DNA of 64,000 bases from an uncultured Clostridia bacterium (GTDB taxonomy: Bacteria > Bacillota > Clostridia > Lachnospirales > Anaerotignaceae). Positions 1 to 9,454 of the stretch are shown here, in pieces. Each line of letters opens with the position of its first letter. The first letter of the stretch is position 1. A program made the translations under genes and the position numbers. The notes under the pieces were generated by a model. The model had not been told where the DNA came from. It saw only the letters and a list, made by a program, of their open reading frames with translations, and made no database searches. The DNA lies in the NCBI GenBank assembly GCA_910583755.1, contig CAJTZO010000006.1, positions 5,419 to 69,418 of the forward strand, given 5' to 3'.

Positions 1-188
1 TTTTCTTCCTGTAATAATCTTATAGCTGTTTGATTAATTTTTTCTGGTGCTTTTACATTTGGATTTCCAATTCCAAAATCATACACATTTTCGGCACCAT
101 ATTGTTGTTTTAATTTTCTAGCATCAGAAAATAAACTACTTATTCCTTCACTTTTTTTTATTAAAGCTTTCATATTTTGCGAAATCAT
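1..188 (-). CDS. PLP-dependent class I/II aminotransferase, N-terminal fragment (runs off window)
   Basis: Only the first 62 codons are inside the window. The start is an ATG at 188-186 preceded by AAGGAGA at 207-201. The peptide begins MISQNMKALIKKSEG and continues with YGAENVYDFGIGNPN, the usual opening of clostridial aspartate/aromatic-type aminotransferases, where the GNP motif lies near the cofactor pocket. The substrate cannot be told from the fragment. It is transcribed away from the phosphatase gene at 375, so 189-374 is a divergent intergenic region. Confidence 0.75.
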   Translation of the reverse strand, partial: MISQNMKALIKKSEGISSLFSDARKLKQQYGAENVYDFGIGNPNVKAPEKINQTAIRLLQEE

Positions 189-310
189 ATTTTTTTATCT
201 TCTCCTTTTTTCCTATCTCTTTTTATATTATAAATTTTTTTCTTATGTTTCTCAACTAAAATTTACAAAATTATAGTTGAGATAGGGAAATGTAATTTTT
301 ATTGTTTCTA

Positions 311-339
311 TTGAAACACAGCATAGAGTGGCTTATAAT
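311..339 (+). promoter_or_regulatory. sigma-A type promoter for the gene run starting at 375
   Basis: TTGAAA (311-316), a 17-bp spacer and a perfect TATAAT (334-339) are seen about 35 bp before the first plus-strand gene. No terminator was noticed between here and the hairpin at 5898, so this promoter could serve the whole run to IspH-S1 (inference). Confidence 0.7.
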
Positions 340-374
340 AAAAAAGAAAATATAAGAGATAGGACGGGAAAGGT

Positions 375-1031
375 ATGAAAACAAGATTTTATTTCATCAG
401 ACATGGCGAAACAGAATGGAATACAAAAGGAATTTATCAAGGATTGACAGATATTCCTTTATCAGAAAAGGGAGAAAAACAAGCAGAATATTTAGGAAAA
501 CGCTTTCAAAATAAAGCCTTAAAAGTAGATGCTATCTATTCTTCTCCCCTACAAAGAGCTGTAAAAACAGCAGAAAGCATTGCAAATGCAAAAGGATTAA
601 CTGTCATTCCCTATGAATATTTTAAAGAAATTAATTTTGGAGAGTGGGAAGGCCATACTGTAAAAGAACTGACAGAAAAATATGGACAAGATTATACAAA
701 TTTTTATGAACACCCTTTTACCTATTCTTTTCCGGGAGAAGGCTCCTTTGAATCCGTAAAGCAACGTTCTGTAGAAGGCTTTTATCAACTTTTGGAAAAA
801 CATAAGGGTCAAGCAGTTGCCATTGTATCACATGGTGGAATATTACGTGTATTGATTATGGCATTATTAGATATGGATGAAACATTTTACAGAAAAACAT
901 GGTTAAGTAATACTGCTATTAGTATTGTTGACGTCAGTGACAGTGGAAAAATGGTATTGCTGACCTTAAACGATTTTGCACATTTAGAAGCAATGGAAGA
1001 AGAACAAGGAGAAAAAACATGGCAAATGTAA
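375..1031 (+). CDS. histidine phosphatase family protein (phosphoglycerate mutase-like)
   Basis: The 218-aa protein carries the family signature FIRHGETEWN at its N-terminus, with phospho-accepting His10, and a second catalytic His in VSHGG near residue 152. The Arg/Glu residues of the phosphate pocket also follow the 2H-phosphatase pattern. Family members include cofactor-dependent phosphoglycerate mutases, alpha-ribazole phosphatase and broad phosphatases. Nothing here links it to cobalamin genes, so the substrate is left open. It overlaps the next gene by 13 bases, which suggests translational coupling. Confidence 0.85.
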   Translation: MKTRFYFIRHGETEWNTKGIYQGLTDIPLSEKGEKQAEYLGKRFQNKALKVDAIYSSPLQRAVKTAESIANAKGLTVIPYEYFKEINFGEWEGHTVKELTEKYGQDYTNFYEHPFTYSFPGEGSFESVKQRSVEGFYQLLEKHKGQAVAIVSHGGILRVLIMALLDMDETFYRKTWLSNTAISIVDVSDSGKMVLLTLNDFAHLEAMEEEQGEKTWQM

Positions 1032-2248
1032 TTGTGGTGGGTGGTGGTGCCGCTGGCATGATGGCAGCAGGTAGAGCAGCCGAAAAAGGACATCAAGTAC
1101 AGTTATATGAAAAAAATGACCGTTTAGGAAAAAAAATATTTATTACAGGAAAAGGACGCTGTAATCTTACGAATGACAGTGACATTGATACTCATTTAAA
1201 CAATATTCCAAGCAATCCCTATTTTATGTATAGTGCTTTTTATTTACTGGACAGTGAGGGTACCAAACAATTTTTTCATCAGTTAGGCTTGCAAACCAAA
1301 ACAGAAAGGGGAAACAGAGTATTTCCTGTTAGTGACAAAGCAGGCGATGTTGTGCGAGCACTGCAAGAATATTTAAAAAAGAATGGTGTTATAGTGCACA
1401 CCAATGCTACTGTAAAGCATATTTTAATAGAAAATGGAACGGTAAAAGGAATTGCTTTGGAAAACAAAAAGGTATTTGCGGATAAGGTGATTGTATGTAC
1501 AGGAGGTTTATCTTATCCCGGAACAGGTTCCACAGGAGATGGCTATGCTATAGCAAAAAAAGCAGGACATCATGTTACCAAATTATATCCCTCTCTTGTA
1601 CCACTAAAAGCAAAAGAAAACTGGTGTCAGGAATTGATGGGCTTAAGCTTAAAAAATTGTGCAATCATTGTCAAAAATAAAACGGGAAAAACAATTTATA
1701 AAGATTTTGGTGAAATGCTTTTTACCCATTTTGGTGTATCTGGTCCTATGATATTAAGTGCAAGCAGACAAATTGTAAAAGATTTGGAAAAGGAAAATTA
1801 TATAATAGAAATTGATTTAAAGCCAGCTTTAGAAGAAAAAACTTTAGATAATAGAATTTTAAGAGATTTTCAAAAATATAGCAATAAAGATATTAGAAAT
1901 GCTCTGAACGATTTGTTACCTCAAAAAATAATTCCTATTATCATTCTGCTTGCAAAAATAGAGCCTACCAAAAAAGTTCATGATATTACAAAAGAAGAAA
2001 GAAAAAGACTTATCAAACAAATAAAACACTTAACCATTACAATCAATGGTACTACTGGTTTTCAGGAGGCTGTGATTACTTGCGGCGGAATTTGTGTGGA
2101 TGAAATAGACCCTTCTACCATGGAATCAAAAATTGTAAATGGCTTGTATTTTGCAGGAGAGGTGCTTGATGTAGATGCCTACACAGGAGGTTTTAATTTG
2201 CAAATTGCTTTTTCTACAGGCTATACCGCAGCAGAAAGTTTAAATTAG
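1019..2248 (+). CDS. NAD(P)/FAD-dependent oxidoreductase, HI0933/BaiN-like
   Basis: The 409-aa flavoprotein opens with a Rossmann dinucleotide-binding motif (VVGGGAAGMMAAGRAA) and has the conserved GKGRCNLTN segment and a C-terminal GLYFAGEVLDVDAYTGGFNLQ block. These mark the HI0933 family, often annotated as aminoacetone oxidase or BaiN-like. The substrate and true reaction are not established for most members. AAGGAG precedes the ATG inside the upstream phosphatase gene. Length is normal for the family. Confidence 0.85.
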   Translation: MANVIVVGGGAAGMMAAGRAAEKGHQVQLYEKNDRLGKKIFITGKGRCNLTNDSDIDTHLNNIPSNPYFMYSAFYLLDSEGTKQFFHQLGLQTKTERGNRVFPVSDKAGDVVRALQEYLKKNGVIVHTNATVKHILIENGTVKGIALENKKVFADKVIVCTGGLSYPGTGSTGDGYAIAKKAGHHVTKLYPSLVPLKAKENWCQELMGLSLKNCAIIVKNKTGKTIYKDFGEMLFTHFGVSGPMILSASRQIVKDLEKENYIIEIDLKPALEEKTLDNRILRDFQKYSNKDIRNALNDLLPQKIIPIIILLAKIEPTKKVHDITKEERKRLIKQIKHLTITINGTTGFQEAVITCGGICVDEIDPSTMESKIVNGLYFAGEVLDVDAYTGGFNLQIAFSTGYTAAESLN

Positions 2249-2310
2249 AATACCATTCACAATAAGAAAGAACAAAACTGAAAAAAGTTTTAAAAAAGGA
2301 GAGAATCACT

Positions 2311-2667
2311 ATGTTTTGTGTAAGAGGTGCAACAACTGTAACGCAAAATGAAAAAAATGAAATTTTAAATGCAACAGCAGAAATGATTCAATTTATCATA
2401 GCATACAATAATTTAGAAATTTCTGATATTATCCAAATACAATTTACCATGACAAAGGATTTAGATGCTACTTATCCAGCCGTTGCAGCAAGGCAAATTG
2501 GCATCACAGAAGCAGCTTTAATGTGTACACAAGAATTATATGTTGTAGGAAGCTTAGAAAAATGTATCCGTTGCGCGGTTTTATGTGATGGAGAAAAAAA
2601 ACAAAAAGAGGTCAAACATGTTTACTTGGAAGGTGCCAAAGGACTAAGACCAGATTTGAATAAGTGA
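2311..2667 (+). CDS. aroH: chorismate mutase, AroH class
   Basis: At 118 aa it matches the trimeric AroH-fold chorismate mutase that converts chorismate to prephenate for Phe/Tyr synthesis in the cytoplasm. It begins MFCVRGATTV, with the conserved early Arg of the family, and has the TMTKDLDATYPAVAAR segment and the C-terminal VYLEGAKGLRPDL block. Start is ATG 2311 after AAAAGGAGAGA. The next gene, cmk, starts 9 bases after the stop, an arrangement common in Clostridia. Confidence 0.92.
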   Translation: MFCVRGATTVTQNEKNEILNATAEMIQFIIAYNNLEISDIIQIQFTMTKDLDATYPAVAARQIGITEAALMCTQELYVVGSLEKCIRCAVLCDGEKKQKEVKHVYLEGAKGLRPDLNK

Positions 2668-2676
2668 GGGGATAGG

Positions 2677-3348
2677 ATGTATAGCATTGCCATTGATGGC
2701 CCAGCAGGTTCTGGAAAAAGTACAGTCGCAAAACAAATTGCGAAAAAATTGGGTATCTTATATATTGATACAGGGGCAATGTATCGAACAGTAGGACTAT
2801 ATTGTTTGGAAAATAATATTGATTTAAGTGATGAAAAAAAGATTAATACAATATTGCCAAAAATAAATATGAAAATTGAATTATTAGAAGGAAAGCAAGA
2901 GATATATCTCAATGGTGAAAAGGTAACAGAAAAAATTAGAACACAAGAAGCAGGAAAAGCAGCATCTGATGTTGCAGTAATCTTTTCTGTTCGTGAAAAA
3001 CTAGTGCAAATACAAAGAGATTTGGCACAAGGACATTCTGTCATTATGGATGGGCGAGACATTGGAACCAATGTTTTACCAAACGCTACTGTCAAAATTT
3101 ATTTAGATGCAAGTGTGGAAGAAAGAACAAAACGCCGTTGTAATGAATTGAAATGGTTAGGAAAAAATTATGATGCAGAACGTATAAAATTGGAAATCAT
3201 AGAAAGAGACAAAAATGATAAAAATAGAAAATATAATCCTTTAAAAAAAGCAAAAGATGCTACATTATTAGATACTTCTTCTATGAATATAGAGCAAGTA
3301 GTAAATAAAATTTTAGAAATTATAAAGAGAAAAATAGAGATTTTATAA
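2677..3348 (+). CDS. cmk: (d)CMP kinase
   Basis: The 223-aa kinase phosphorylates CMP and dCMP using ATP. It has the P-loop GPAGSGKST at residues 8-16, the substrate motif DTGAMYRTVG, and the MDGRDIGT stretch in the middle, followed by the Arg-rich lid (KRRCNEL). Length is standard for Cmk. It sits between aroH and plsC, nine bases from each, and is probably in one transcript. Confidence 0.95.
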   Translation: MYSIAIDGPAGSGKSTVAKQIAKKLGILYIDTGAMYRTVGLYCLENNIDLSDEKKINTILPKINMKIELLEGKQEIYLNGEKVTEKIRTQEAGKAASDVAVIFSVREKLVQIQRDLAQGHSVIMDGRDIGTNVLPNATVKIYLDASVEERTKRRCNELKWLGKNYDAERIKLEIIERDKNDKNRKYNPLKKAKDATLLDTSSMNIEQVVNKILEIIKRKIEIL

Positions 3349-3357
3349 GGAGGAGTT

Positions 3358-3942
3358 ATGTTTTATCAAATTGCAAAAGCTGTATTGAAAATACTTTATA
3401 AAATATTATTTCGTATGAGTGTAGAAGGACAGGAAAATGTGCCAAAACAAGGTGGTGTTATCCTTTGTGCAAATCATAGTAGTAATTTTGACCCTGTAAC
3501 AATGGCTATTTATAATCAAAGAAGTGTTTACTATATGGCAAAAAAGGAACTTTTTGAAAATAAATTTCTATGCTGGTTGATTCATCAGTTATATGCTTTT
3601 CCAGTAGATAGGTCTACCGCAGATATGAAGGCATTTAAAAATACAGTAAGATTGCTAAAAGAAGAAAAAGTAATTGGCATGTTTGCGCAGGGCACAAGAG
3701 TAAAAGAAGGAGAAGAAAAAGCAGCAAAAGCAGGTGTAGCATTATTTGCTATGAAAGGAAAAGCACCTGTTGTACCCGTTGCGATTAGTGGAAGCTGTAA
3801 ACCTTTTTCTAAAATGAAAATTGTTTATGGAAAACCGTTATATTTAGAAGAATATAGGGGAAAACGTTTAAATACGGAAGCATTAAACGAAATTACAGAA
3901 ATCGTTATGAAACAGATTAATAGCATGAAAGTAGAGGTTTAA
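3358..3942 (+). CDS. plsC: 1-acyl-sn-glycerol-3-phosphate acyltransferase (PlsC family)
   Basis: The 194-aa membrane-associated acyltransferase makes phosphatidic acid from lysophosphatidic acid. The catalytic HX4D motif is seen as NHSSNFD near residues 39-45, and the acceptor-phosphate site as FAQGTR, followed by a VPVAISG block. The N-terminal [16 protein letters not shown] segment is hydrophobic and may lie in the membrane interface. GGAGG immediately precedes the ATG. It is directly upstream of ispH/S1 with a one-base gap. Confidence 0.9.
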   Translation: MFYQIAKAVLKILYKILFRMSVEGQENVPKQGGVILCANHSSNFDPVTMAIYNQRSVYYMAKKELFENKFLCWLIHQLYAFPVDRSTADMKAFKNTVRLLKEEKVIGMFAQGTRVKEGEEKAAKAGVALFAMKGKAPVVPVAISGSCKPFSKMKIVYGKPLYLEEYRGKRLNTEALNEITEIVMKQINSMKVEV

Positions 3943-3943
3943 T

Positions 3944-5893
3944 ATGGCAGAAATTATCGTAGCAGAATCCGCAGGCTTTTGTTTTGGTGTTAACAGAGCT
4001 ATTACTATGGCTTGTGATGAAAGTAAAAATAAGGAAATCTACACCTATGGACCCTTAATACATAACAAAGAAGTGATTATGGATTTAGAAAAAAAAGGAG
4101 TTCATGTTATCGAAAATTTACAAGAAATACAAGAAGGCACGGTAATGATACGTTCTCATGGCGTAGGAAAACAAATTTATGAAGAACTGGAAAACAGAAA
4201 CCTTAAAATGATAGATGGAACATGTCCTTTTGTCAAACGGATTCATGATATTGTACAAAAGGCATATGAACAGGGGAAAAAAATCCTTATTATAGGAGAC
4301 AAAAAACATCCTGAAGTACAAGGCATCAATGGCTGGTGCGAAAATAGTGCAATGATATTAGGGGAAATAGAAGAAGCACAACAATATCCCTTTGATGACA
4401 AAAAATATACTGTTGTAGTACAAACGACATTTCGAAAAACAAAACTACAAACTATGCTAGAAGTATTACAACAAAAAGGGTTGGAATTAGAAGTTTTTAA
4501 TACCATTTGTTCTGCTACAGCACAAAGGCAACAAGAAGCAGTATCATTATCTCAAAAAGTGGATAGAATGATAGTCATTGGTGACAAAAATAGCTCTAAT
4601 ACGCAAAAATTATTTGAGATTTGTAGCAAAAATTGTAAAAAAACATATTATATTGAAACAATTTGTAATTTAGTGTTGAATATTTTCGATAAGAATGATA
4701 AAATAGGAATAACTGCTGGTGCATCAACACCACCGGCAATCATTAAGGAGGTAATTAGTACAATGAGTGAAGCATTAAACAACGATGCAGTACAAAATAA
4801 TGGAGGAATGGAAGAAGATTTTGAGCAAATGTTAAATGAATCTTTTACAATACTTCATACAGGAGATGTTGTAAAAGGTACCGTAATTGGTATTTCTAAT
4901 GAAGAAGTTTCTGTAAACTTAAATTACAAATCTGATGGTATTATTCCAAAAGGGGAATACAGCAGAGATGCCAGCGTACTTCCTAGCAAAGTGTTACAAC
5001 CTGGAGATGAAATTGAAGTGTTTGTTGTACGTGTGAACGATGGTGACGGCAATGTACAACTTTCCAGAAAACGTATTGAAGACCAAAAAGGTATGGAAGA
5101 AGTAGAAGCAGCTTATCAAAATAAAACAACAATTACCGGAAAAATTACAGATGTAGTAAGAGGCGGCTTAATTGCTATGGTAAATGGCGTCAGAATATTT
5201 ATTCCATCTTCCCAGGTTTCAAATAAATTTATTGAAGATTTGAATGTATTTAAAGGAAAAGAATTGGAATTTAATATTATTGAATTAGACAAAGTAAAAC
5301 GTCGTTTTATTGGTGGAAGAAAATTATTGATTGAAAAAGAAATTGCAGAGAAAAAAGCAGCCTTATTTGAAAAATTGGAAATTGGTTCCAAAGTAAAAGG
5401 TACGGTTAGCAGAATTACTGACTTTGGTGCATTTGTAGACTTAGGCGGCGTAGATGGTCTGATTCATATTTCTGAAATGTCATGGGGACGTATTACTAAT
5501 CCAAAAGAAGTATTAAAAGAAGGGCAAGAAGTAGAAGTAATTATCTTAGATGTAGATAAGGAAAAAGGAAAAATTTCCCTTTCTTTAAAAGATAGTGCAA
5601 ACAATCCTTGGGCATTAGCAGTAGAAAGATATCCTGTAGGCTCTATTACAGAAGGTAAAGTAGTACGCATGGTACCTTTTGGTGTGTTTGTAGAATTAGA
5701 GGCTGGTGTAGATGGTTTAGTACACATTTCTCAAATTGCAAATAAACATGTTGTAAAACCAGAAGATGAATTAAAAGTTGGAGAAATCATTAAAGTAAAA
5801 GTATTGGAAGTAAATGCAGAACAGAAAAAAATCAGCTTATCTAAAAGACAAGCTGAAGAAAATGCAGAAGCTCCAGAAAAAACAGAGGAATAA
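3944..5893 (+). CDS. ispH: bifunctional IspH (HMBPP reductase) - ribosomal protein S1-like fusion
   Basis: The 649-aa protein joins two activities. Residues 1-273 are IspH, the last enzyme of the MEP isoprenoid pathway; the three cluster-binding cysteines are Cys13, Cys94 and Cys189, and the HPEVQG motif is present. Residues about 306-376, 394-460, 479-549 and 565-635 are four S1 RNA-binding repeats; the last two carry typical [18 protein letters not shown] and [18 protein letters not shown] signatures. Such fusions are known in Clostridia. Met274 at the junction has its own strong Shine-Dalgarno, so a free S1 protein may also be made. An intrinsic terminator follows. Confidence 0.95.
   Translation: MAEIIVAESAGFCFGVNRAITMACDESKNKEIYTYGPLIHNKEVIMDLEKKGVHVIENLQEIQEGTVMIRSHGVGKQIYEELENRNLKMIDGTCPFVKRIHDIVQKAYEQGKKILIIGDKKHPEVQGINGWCENSAMILGEIEEAQQYPFDDKKYTVVVQTTFRKTKLQTMLEVLQQKGLELEVFNTICSATAQRQQEAVSLSQKVDRMIVIGDKNSSNTQKLFEICSKNCKKTYYIETICNLVLNIFDKNDKIGITAGASTPPAIIKEVISTMSEALNNDAVQNNGGMEEDFEQMLNESFTILHTGDVVKGTVIGISNEEVSVNLNYKSDGIIPKGEYSRDASVLPSKVLQPGDEIEVFVVRVNDGDGNVQLSRKRIEDQKGMEEVEAAYQNKTTITGKITDVVRGGLIAMVNGVRIFIPSSQVSNKFIEDLNVFKGKELEFNIIELDKVKRRFIGGRKLLIEKEIAEKKAALFEKLEIGSKVKGTVSRITDFGAFVDLGGVDGLIHISEMSWGRITNPKEVLKEGQEVEVIILDVDKEKGKISLSLKDSANNPWALAVERYPVGSITEGKVVRMVPFGVFVELEAGVDGLVHISQIANKHVVKPEDELKVGEIIKVKVLEVNAEQKKISLSKRQAEENAEAPEKTEE
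4745..4765 (+). promoter_or_regulatory. internal Shine-Dalgarno and ATG at the IspH/S1 junction
   Basis: AAGGAGGT at 4745-4752 lies 10 bases before an in-frame ATG at 4763, codon 274 of the fusion. The codons used here (AAG GAG for Lys-Glu) are the less usual choices in this AT-rich DNA, where AAA and GAA dominate. Translation starting here would give a 376-aa protein holding all four S1 domains. That it is used is inference. Confidence 0.6.
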
Positions 5894-5897
5894 TTTT

Positions 5898-5925
5898 AAA
5901 ACAGCGGCTATGCCGCTGTTTTTTG
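5898..5925 (+). terminator. intrinsic terminator after ispH/S1
   Basis: The stem ACAGCGGC (5901-5908) pairs with GCCGCTGT (5912-5919), extended by flanking AAA/TTT pairs, and is followed by a T run. Confidence 0.9.
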
Positions 5926-6022
5926 TTTGTCAATAAAGTCTTTTTTTTGTGGGTTTCTTAAGGTTCTTTGAGGAGTTTGAGGGCTAGCCCTCAAGATTTT
6001 TTCAAAAAAGAAACAAAGAATA
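5926..6022 (-). repeat. intergenic palindromic repeat, copy A
   Basis: This copy holds the perfect 18-bp palindrome TTGAGGGCTAGCCCTCAA at 5977-5994, flanked by AAGGTTCTTTGAGG and a CAAAAAAGAAACAAAGAA segment. The same modules recur at many other 3' ends in the window. Orientation is opposite to copies D, E, H, J and K. Confidence 0.75.
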
Positions 6023-6123
6023 ATACCTTCAAGTTTTTTAACACACTTAAAAGGATACAGTCCTTGTTTATTTATGGTATATAGATAAAAATAAGAGATT
6101 AGAAAGGAAAAAATTTGTTCATA

Positions 6124-6153
6124 TTGACAAGCTATATTGGAATAGGTTATCAT
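6124..6153 (+). promoter_or_regulatory. sigma-A type promoter for the secreted protein gene at 6208
   Basis: TTGACA (6124-6129), an 18-bp spacer and TATCAT (6148-6153). Transcription would begin near 6160, which rules out the longer TTG-initiated reading frame from 6115. Confidence 0.65.
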
Positions 6154-6207
6154 AAAAGAAAAAAGTTCTTTAACAAACAAAAACAAAAGAAAAATGAGGT
6201 GATAAAT

Positions 6208-7476
6208 ATGAAAAAATATAGTATGCCAATTTTTATTATAATGATATGTATGTTAAGTCATGTTGTTGTCTTTGGTCAAAGAACGGAAAAAAATGAAACG
6301 GAAAAAATATTGAAAGATTGGGCAGAAAGTTATAGTGATTCTAAAAAAAGAATGGAATATATGTCTGAGAATATGAAAAAAACCTATTTTGCAGACCAAT
6401 TCCAAAGAGCAAACGAAAATATATTTTCTTTATTACACTCTGGCAAAGCAGAAAATGTTGAATTACAGGAAAAATTAGATGTTGTAAATTTTAGACTCGA
6501 AAATGGGGATACCATATTTTATACTTTAAAAAATAAAAATGGAAAAGAATATTATCAAGTAGAATATGTAGCAATAGAAGAACAAAACAACCACTTGAAG
6601 GTAGAAAACAGCAGAATTACAAATGCTTATGATTGGAAAGATTGGAAAAACGAAACAACCGAGGTGCCTGAAAATAATATTTATACAGAATTTTCCGGCA
6701 AAAAAAAGAGATATACACCTATTGTGACCATTACAAAAGCTGAAAAAATAGACAGAGAATTATTACCTCTTTTTTTAGACCATATACAATCTGTTTTTGA
6801 AGATGGACATTCTAGTTATTACGTGATGGAAATGTTAAATATTGATATTCAGAACGTCAAAATGAAAGATGACGTTGCAACGATTGATTTTACTTTGCAG
6901 GAAGTGCTAAGACGTTATCCTCGTAATCCGGATATGGTAGGATATATTCAAAAAGCAAAAGAAAGAGATAAGGAAGAATATATGCAACTTTATAGGCAGT
7001 ATTATACTCCATTTTATGGAAACTATAATTTACGTTTTTCTGGAAATAAAACGAATCCAGATAGTTTTCGCATGTATACGGGAGAAATAAATGAAAAAGG
7101 AAAAATTATTTACAACTGGTCTATTGAACAACAGTTTCCAGCAATGGATGCTAATGGAACAAAGTGGTATCTGGGGACAATCAATAGTACCAAAGATGAT
7201 TATGGTAGGACACTTTTTACAATAATTCGAAAGCAATGGAATTTAGATACAAGGGGCGGCACAGACAAAGGATATTTTGTTACTTCTTATGGCAGACAAA
7301 TGACATATCCATTAGCAAAAGATGCAGTAGTCACTTGCTTGAATCAAGATAAAATGGAAGTAGTCAATACAAAATCTTTTGAACAAGTAGCTGGAAAAGC
7401 AAATTTTGGAGCATCTCGATTATTCTGGTTTAAAATAGAAAATAATTATATTGTGGAAATAAAGGAACTTATATAA
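6208..7476 (+). CDS. secreted protein of unknown function
   Basis: The 422-aa product starts at ATG 6208 after GAGGTGA (6196-6202); an upstream in-frame TTG at 6115 lies before the likely promoter and is rejected. Residues 1-25 form a signal peptide (MKKYSMPIF then a hydrophobic core ending near VVVFGQ). No lipobox cysteine is seen. The mature protein is rich in Lys, Glu, Asn and aromatic residues, with no motif I recognise. It is flanked on both sides by repeat-bearing intergenic regions and appears monocistronic. It may be an extracytoplasmic or envelope protein; function is unknown. Confidence 0.7.
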   Translation: MKKYSMPIFIIMICMLSHVVVFGQRTEKNETEKILKDWAESYSDSKKRMEYMSENMKKTYFADQFQRANENIFSLLHSGKAENVELQEKLDVVNFRLENGDTIFYTLKNKNGKEYYQVEYVAIEEQNNHLKVENSRITNAYDWKDWKNETTEVPENNIYTEFSGKKKRYTPIVTITKAEKIDRELLPLFLDHIQSVFEDGHSSYYVMEMLNIDIQNVKMKDDVATIDFTLQEVLRRYPRNPDMVGYIQKAKERDKEEYMQLYRQYYTPFYGNYNLRFSGNKTNPDSFRMYTGEINEKGKIIYNWSIEQQFPAMDANGTKWYLGTINSTKDDYGRTLFTIIRKQWNLDTRGGTDKGYFVTSYGRQMTYPLAKDAVVTCLNQDKMEVVNTKSFEQVAGKANFGASRLFWFKIENNYIVEIKELI

Positions 7477-7489
7477 AATCCAGTCAGTC

Positions 7490-7700
7490 TTTTTTTATAG
7501 GGTTCGCCTACATTCACCAACTTTTTTAAAAAAAAGTTGGACAAAAAACTTTATTGAAAAAACTTGCATTTTTCCTTATAAAATCAATATTTTTAGCGAA
7601 ACGTTAGTTTCGCATTAAGGTTCTTTGAGGAATTTGGGGGCTAGCTCTCAAGGTTTTTTGACAAGTTGAGTCTTTCTTTACTTTAAAGAAAGGCTTTTTG
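7490..7700 (-). repeat. intergenic palindromic repeat, copy B (several modules)
   Basis: Modules in order on the plus strand are: the CCAAC-T6/A8-GTTGG hairpin (7517-7540); a TTCCTTATAAAATCAATATTTTT linker; the GCGAAAC/GTTTCGC hairpin (7596-7613); AAGGTTCTTTGAGG; and an imperfect version of the TTGAGGGCTAGCCCTCAA palindrome near 7635-7652. A further CTTTCTTTACTTTAAAGAAAG hairpin-like segment follows. This is the reverse orientation of copies D and H. Confidence 0.75.
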
Positions 7701-7748
7701 TTTTGATAAAAAAGATAAGACAGGAAAAAGCGAAAAGATATGTTTGCA

Positions 7749-7777
7749 TTGTGATTTTTTTAAATTTATGATATACT
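7749..7777 (+). promoter_or_regulatory. extended -10 promoter for deoC
   Basis: TTGTGA (7749-7754), a 17-bp spacer and TATACT (7772-7777), preceded by TGA, which makes an extended -10. Confidence 0.65.
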
Positions 7778-7803
7778 AGGATAAAAGAAAAAGGAGAGAT
7801 AGG

Positions 7804-8451
7804 GTGAAAAAAGAAGAAATTGTTCGCCATGTTGACCATACATTATTAAAGCAAACAGCAACATGGCAACAAATACAAAAAATTTGTAAGGAAGGAATAG
7901 AACAAAAAACAGCCTCTATTTGCATTCCACCTAGTTATGTCAAAGCAGCCTCTGCATTTGTAAAGGGACAAGTTCCTATCTGTACTGTCATTGGCTTTCC
8001 AAACGGATACCATACTACAGAGACAAAAGTGTTTGAAACAGAAAATGCCCTTCAAAATGGTGCAGACGAAATTGATATGGTAATTAATTTAGGTTGGGTA
8101 AAAGATGGGCTTTTTGACTTGGTAGAACAAGAAATAAAAGAAGTAAAAAAAGTCTGTGGAAATCATATTTTAAAAGTGATTATTGAAACTTGTTATTTAA
8201 CAGAACAGGAAAAGAAAAAACTTTGTCAAGTAGTAAACCGTTCTGGCGCAGATTTTATTAAAACAAGTACAGGATTTGGAACAGAAGGCGCAACTGCAGA
8301 AGATATTCAATTATTTTCTGAAAATGTATCAAATCAGGTAAAAATAAAAGCAGCTGGTGGTATTAAAAGCATTGCAGATGCAGAAAAATTTTTACAATTA
8401 GGAGCAGAAAGATTGGGGTCTAGTTCCTTGTTAGGCTTTTTTGAAGCATAA
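7804..8451 (+). CDS. deoC: deoxyribose-phosphate aldolase
   Basis: The 215-aa class I aldolase cleaves 2-deoxyribose-5-phosphate to glyceraldehyde-3-phosphate and acetaldehyde in deoxynucleoside salvage. It starts [16 protein letters not shown] and shows the Schiff-base lysine in [10 protein letters not shown], the [10 protein letters not shown] substrate segment and the C-terminal KAAGGIKS phosphate-binding loop. Start is GTG 7804, five bases after AAGGAGAG. It stands alone here, without deoA/deoB neighbours. Confidence 0.94.
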   Translation: MKKEEIVRHVDHTLLKQTATWQQIQKICKEGIEQKTASICIPPSYVKAASAFVKGQVPICTVIGFPNGYHTTETKVFETENALQNGADEIDMVINLGWVKDGLFDLVEQEIKEVKKVCGNHILKVIIETCYLTEQEKKKLCQVVNRSGADFIKTSTGFGTEGATAEDIQLFSENVSNQVKIKAAGGIKSIADAEKFLQLGAERLGSSSLLGFFEA

Positions 8452-8497
8452 AAAATGAAAAAATCAGCATATTTTATTGTTTTTTTATGATTTACTC

Positions 8498-8601
8498 TTG
8501 TGCATATCAATAGAAAACAATATAATAGAAAGAGTATTGTTTGATAATGTATCATCATCAGGAAAACATTTGCGGAGGGGCATTTGTATTCTTGGTATAA
8601 T
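8498..8601 (+). promoter_or_regulatory. two candidate promoters for the amino-acid ABC transporter
   Basis: P1 is TTGTGC (8498-8503), 17 bp, TATAAT (8521-8526). P2 is an extended -10, TGG-TATAAT (8593-8601), whose transcript would start about 6 bases before the Shine-Dalgarno at 8614-8620. Confidence 0.55.
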
Positions 8602-8629
8602 AAATATTAATAAAAGGAGAATGAAAAAT

Positions 8630-9433
8630 ATGAAATTATTCAAATCAGTAACAGCAATTGCGCTGTCTTTCACAATGGTAATGGGGCTTGCAGCTTGTGG
8701 TGGTGGTGATTCTACGACTACACCAGCAGAGGATTCTACTGGAGAAACACCATCTGCAGAGGTAAAAACATATAAAATTGCAACAGATACTACCTTCGCA
8801 CCATTTGAATTTGAAGATGAAAATGGTAACTTTGTAGGAATTGACATTGATATATTAAAAGCCATTGCAGAAGACCAAGGCTTTGAAGTAGATTTACAAG
8901 TGCTTGGATTTAGTGCAGCATTGCAAGCAGTAGAAGCAGGACAAGCTGACGGTATGATTGCAGGTATGAGCATTACAGAAGAAAGAAAAGAAAGATATGA
9001 TTTTTCAGAACCATATTATGATTCTGCAGTAGTAATGGCAGTATCTGCAACAAATGAAGAGATTAAATCTTATGAAGACTTGGCAGGCAAAAAAGTTGCT
9101 GTGAAAGTTGGTACAGAAGGTTATGCTTTTGCAGACAGTATCAAAGAGGAATATGGATTTGAAATGGTAGTATTTGATGATTCTAATGGTATGTATCAAG
9201 ATGTTACAGTGGGTAACTCTGTAGCTTGTTTTGAAGACTATCCTGTAATTGCCTATGGTATCCAGCAAGGTTTGCCATTAAAACTGAATGAAAAACAAGA
9301 AGCAGGTAATTCTTATGGCTTTGCAGTAGCAAAAGGTAAAAATGCAGAATTATTACAAAAATTTAATGATGGCTTTGCAAACATTAAAGAAAATGGAAAA
9401 TATCAAGAAATCGTAGACAGTTACACAAAGTAA
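8630..9433 (+). CDS. polar amino-acid ABC transporter, substrate-binding lipoprotein
   Basis: The 267-aa lipoprotein has a signal peptide ending in the lipobox MGLAAC, followed by a Gly/Thr/Ser-rich tether. It then shows the family-3 solute-binding fold: YKIATDTTFAPFEFEDENG, GIDIDILKAIAE, DGMIAGMSITEERKERYDFSEPYYDS and GKKVAVKVGT. Start is ATG 8630, nine bases after AAGGAGA; an ATG at 8621 abuts the Shine-Dalgarno and is too close. The tripartite operon with the permease and ATPase indicates high-affinity uptake of a polar amino acid (Gln, Arg, Cys or similar). The ligand is not determined. Confidence 0.92.
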   Translation: MKLFKSVTAIALSFTMVMGLAACGGGDSTTTPAEDSTGETPSAEVKTYKIATDTTFAPFEFEDENGNFVGIDIDILKAIAEDQGFEVDLQVLGFSAALQAVEAGQADGMIAGMSITEERKERYDFSEPYYDSAVVMAVSATNEEIKSYEDLAGKKVAVKVGTEGYAFADSIKEEYGFEMVVFDDSNGMYQDVTVGNSVACFEDYPVIAYGIQQGLPLKLNEKQEAGNSYGFAVAKGKNAELLQKFNDGFANIKENGKYQEIVDSYTK

Positions 9434-9454
9434 TCAAGCTAGGAGTAATAGAGT

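Noticed and set aside
2622..3095. 157-codon minus-strand frame across aroH/cmk
   Set aside because: It is a shadow of cmk with no ribosome binding site and no family resemblance.
6115..6207. TTG-initiated extension of the secreted protein gene
   Set aside because: It overlaps the -35/-10 elements at 6124-6153; ATG 6208 has a good Shine-Dalgarno and begins a signal peptide.
8452..8629. T-box or riboswitch before the amino-acid transporter
   Set aside because: No T-box consensus or terminator/antiterminator pair was found; only promoters are visible.
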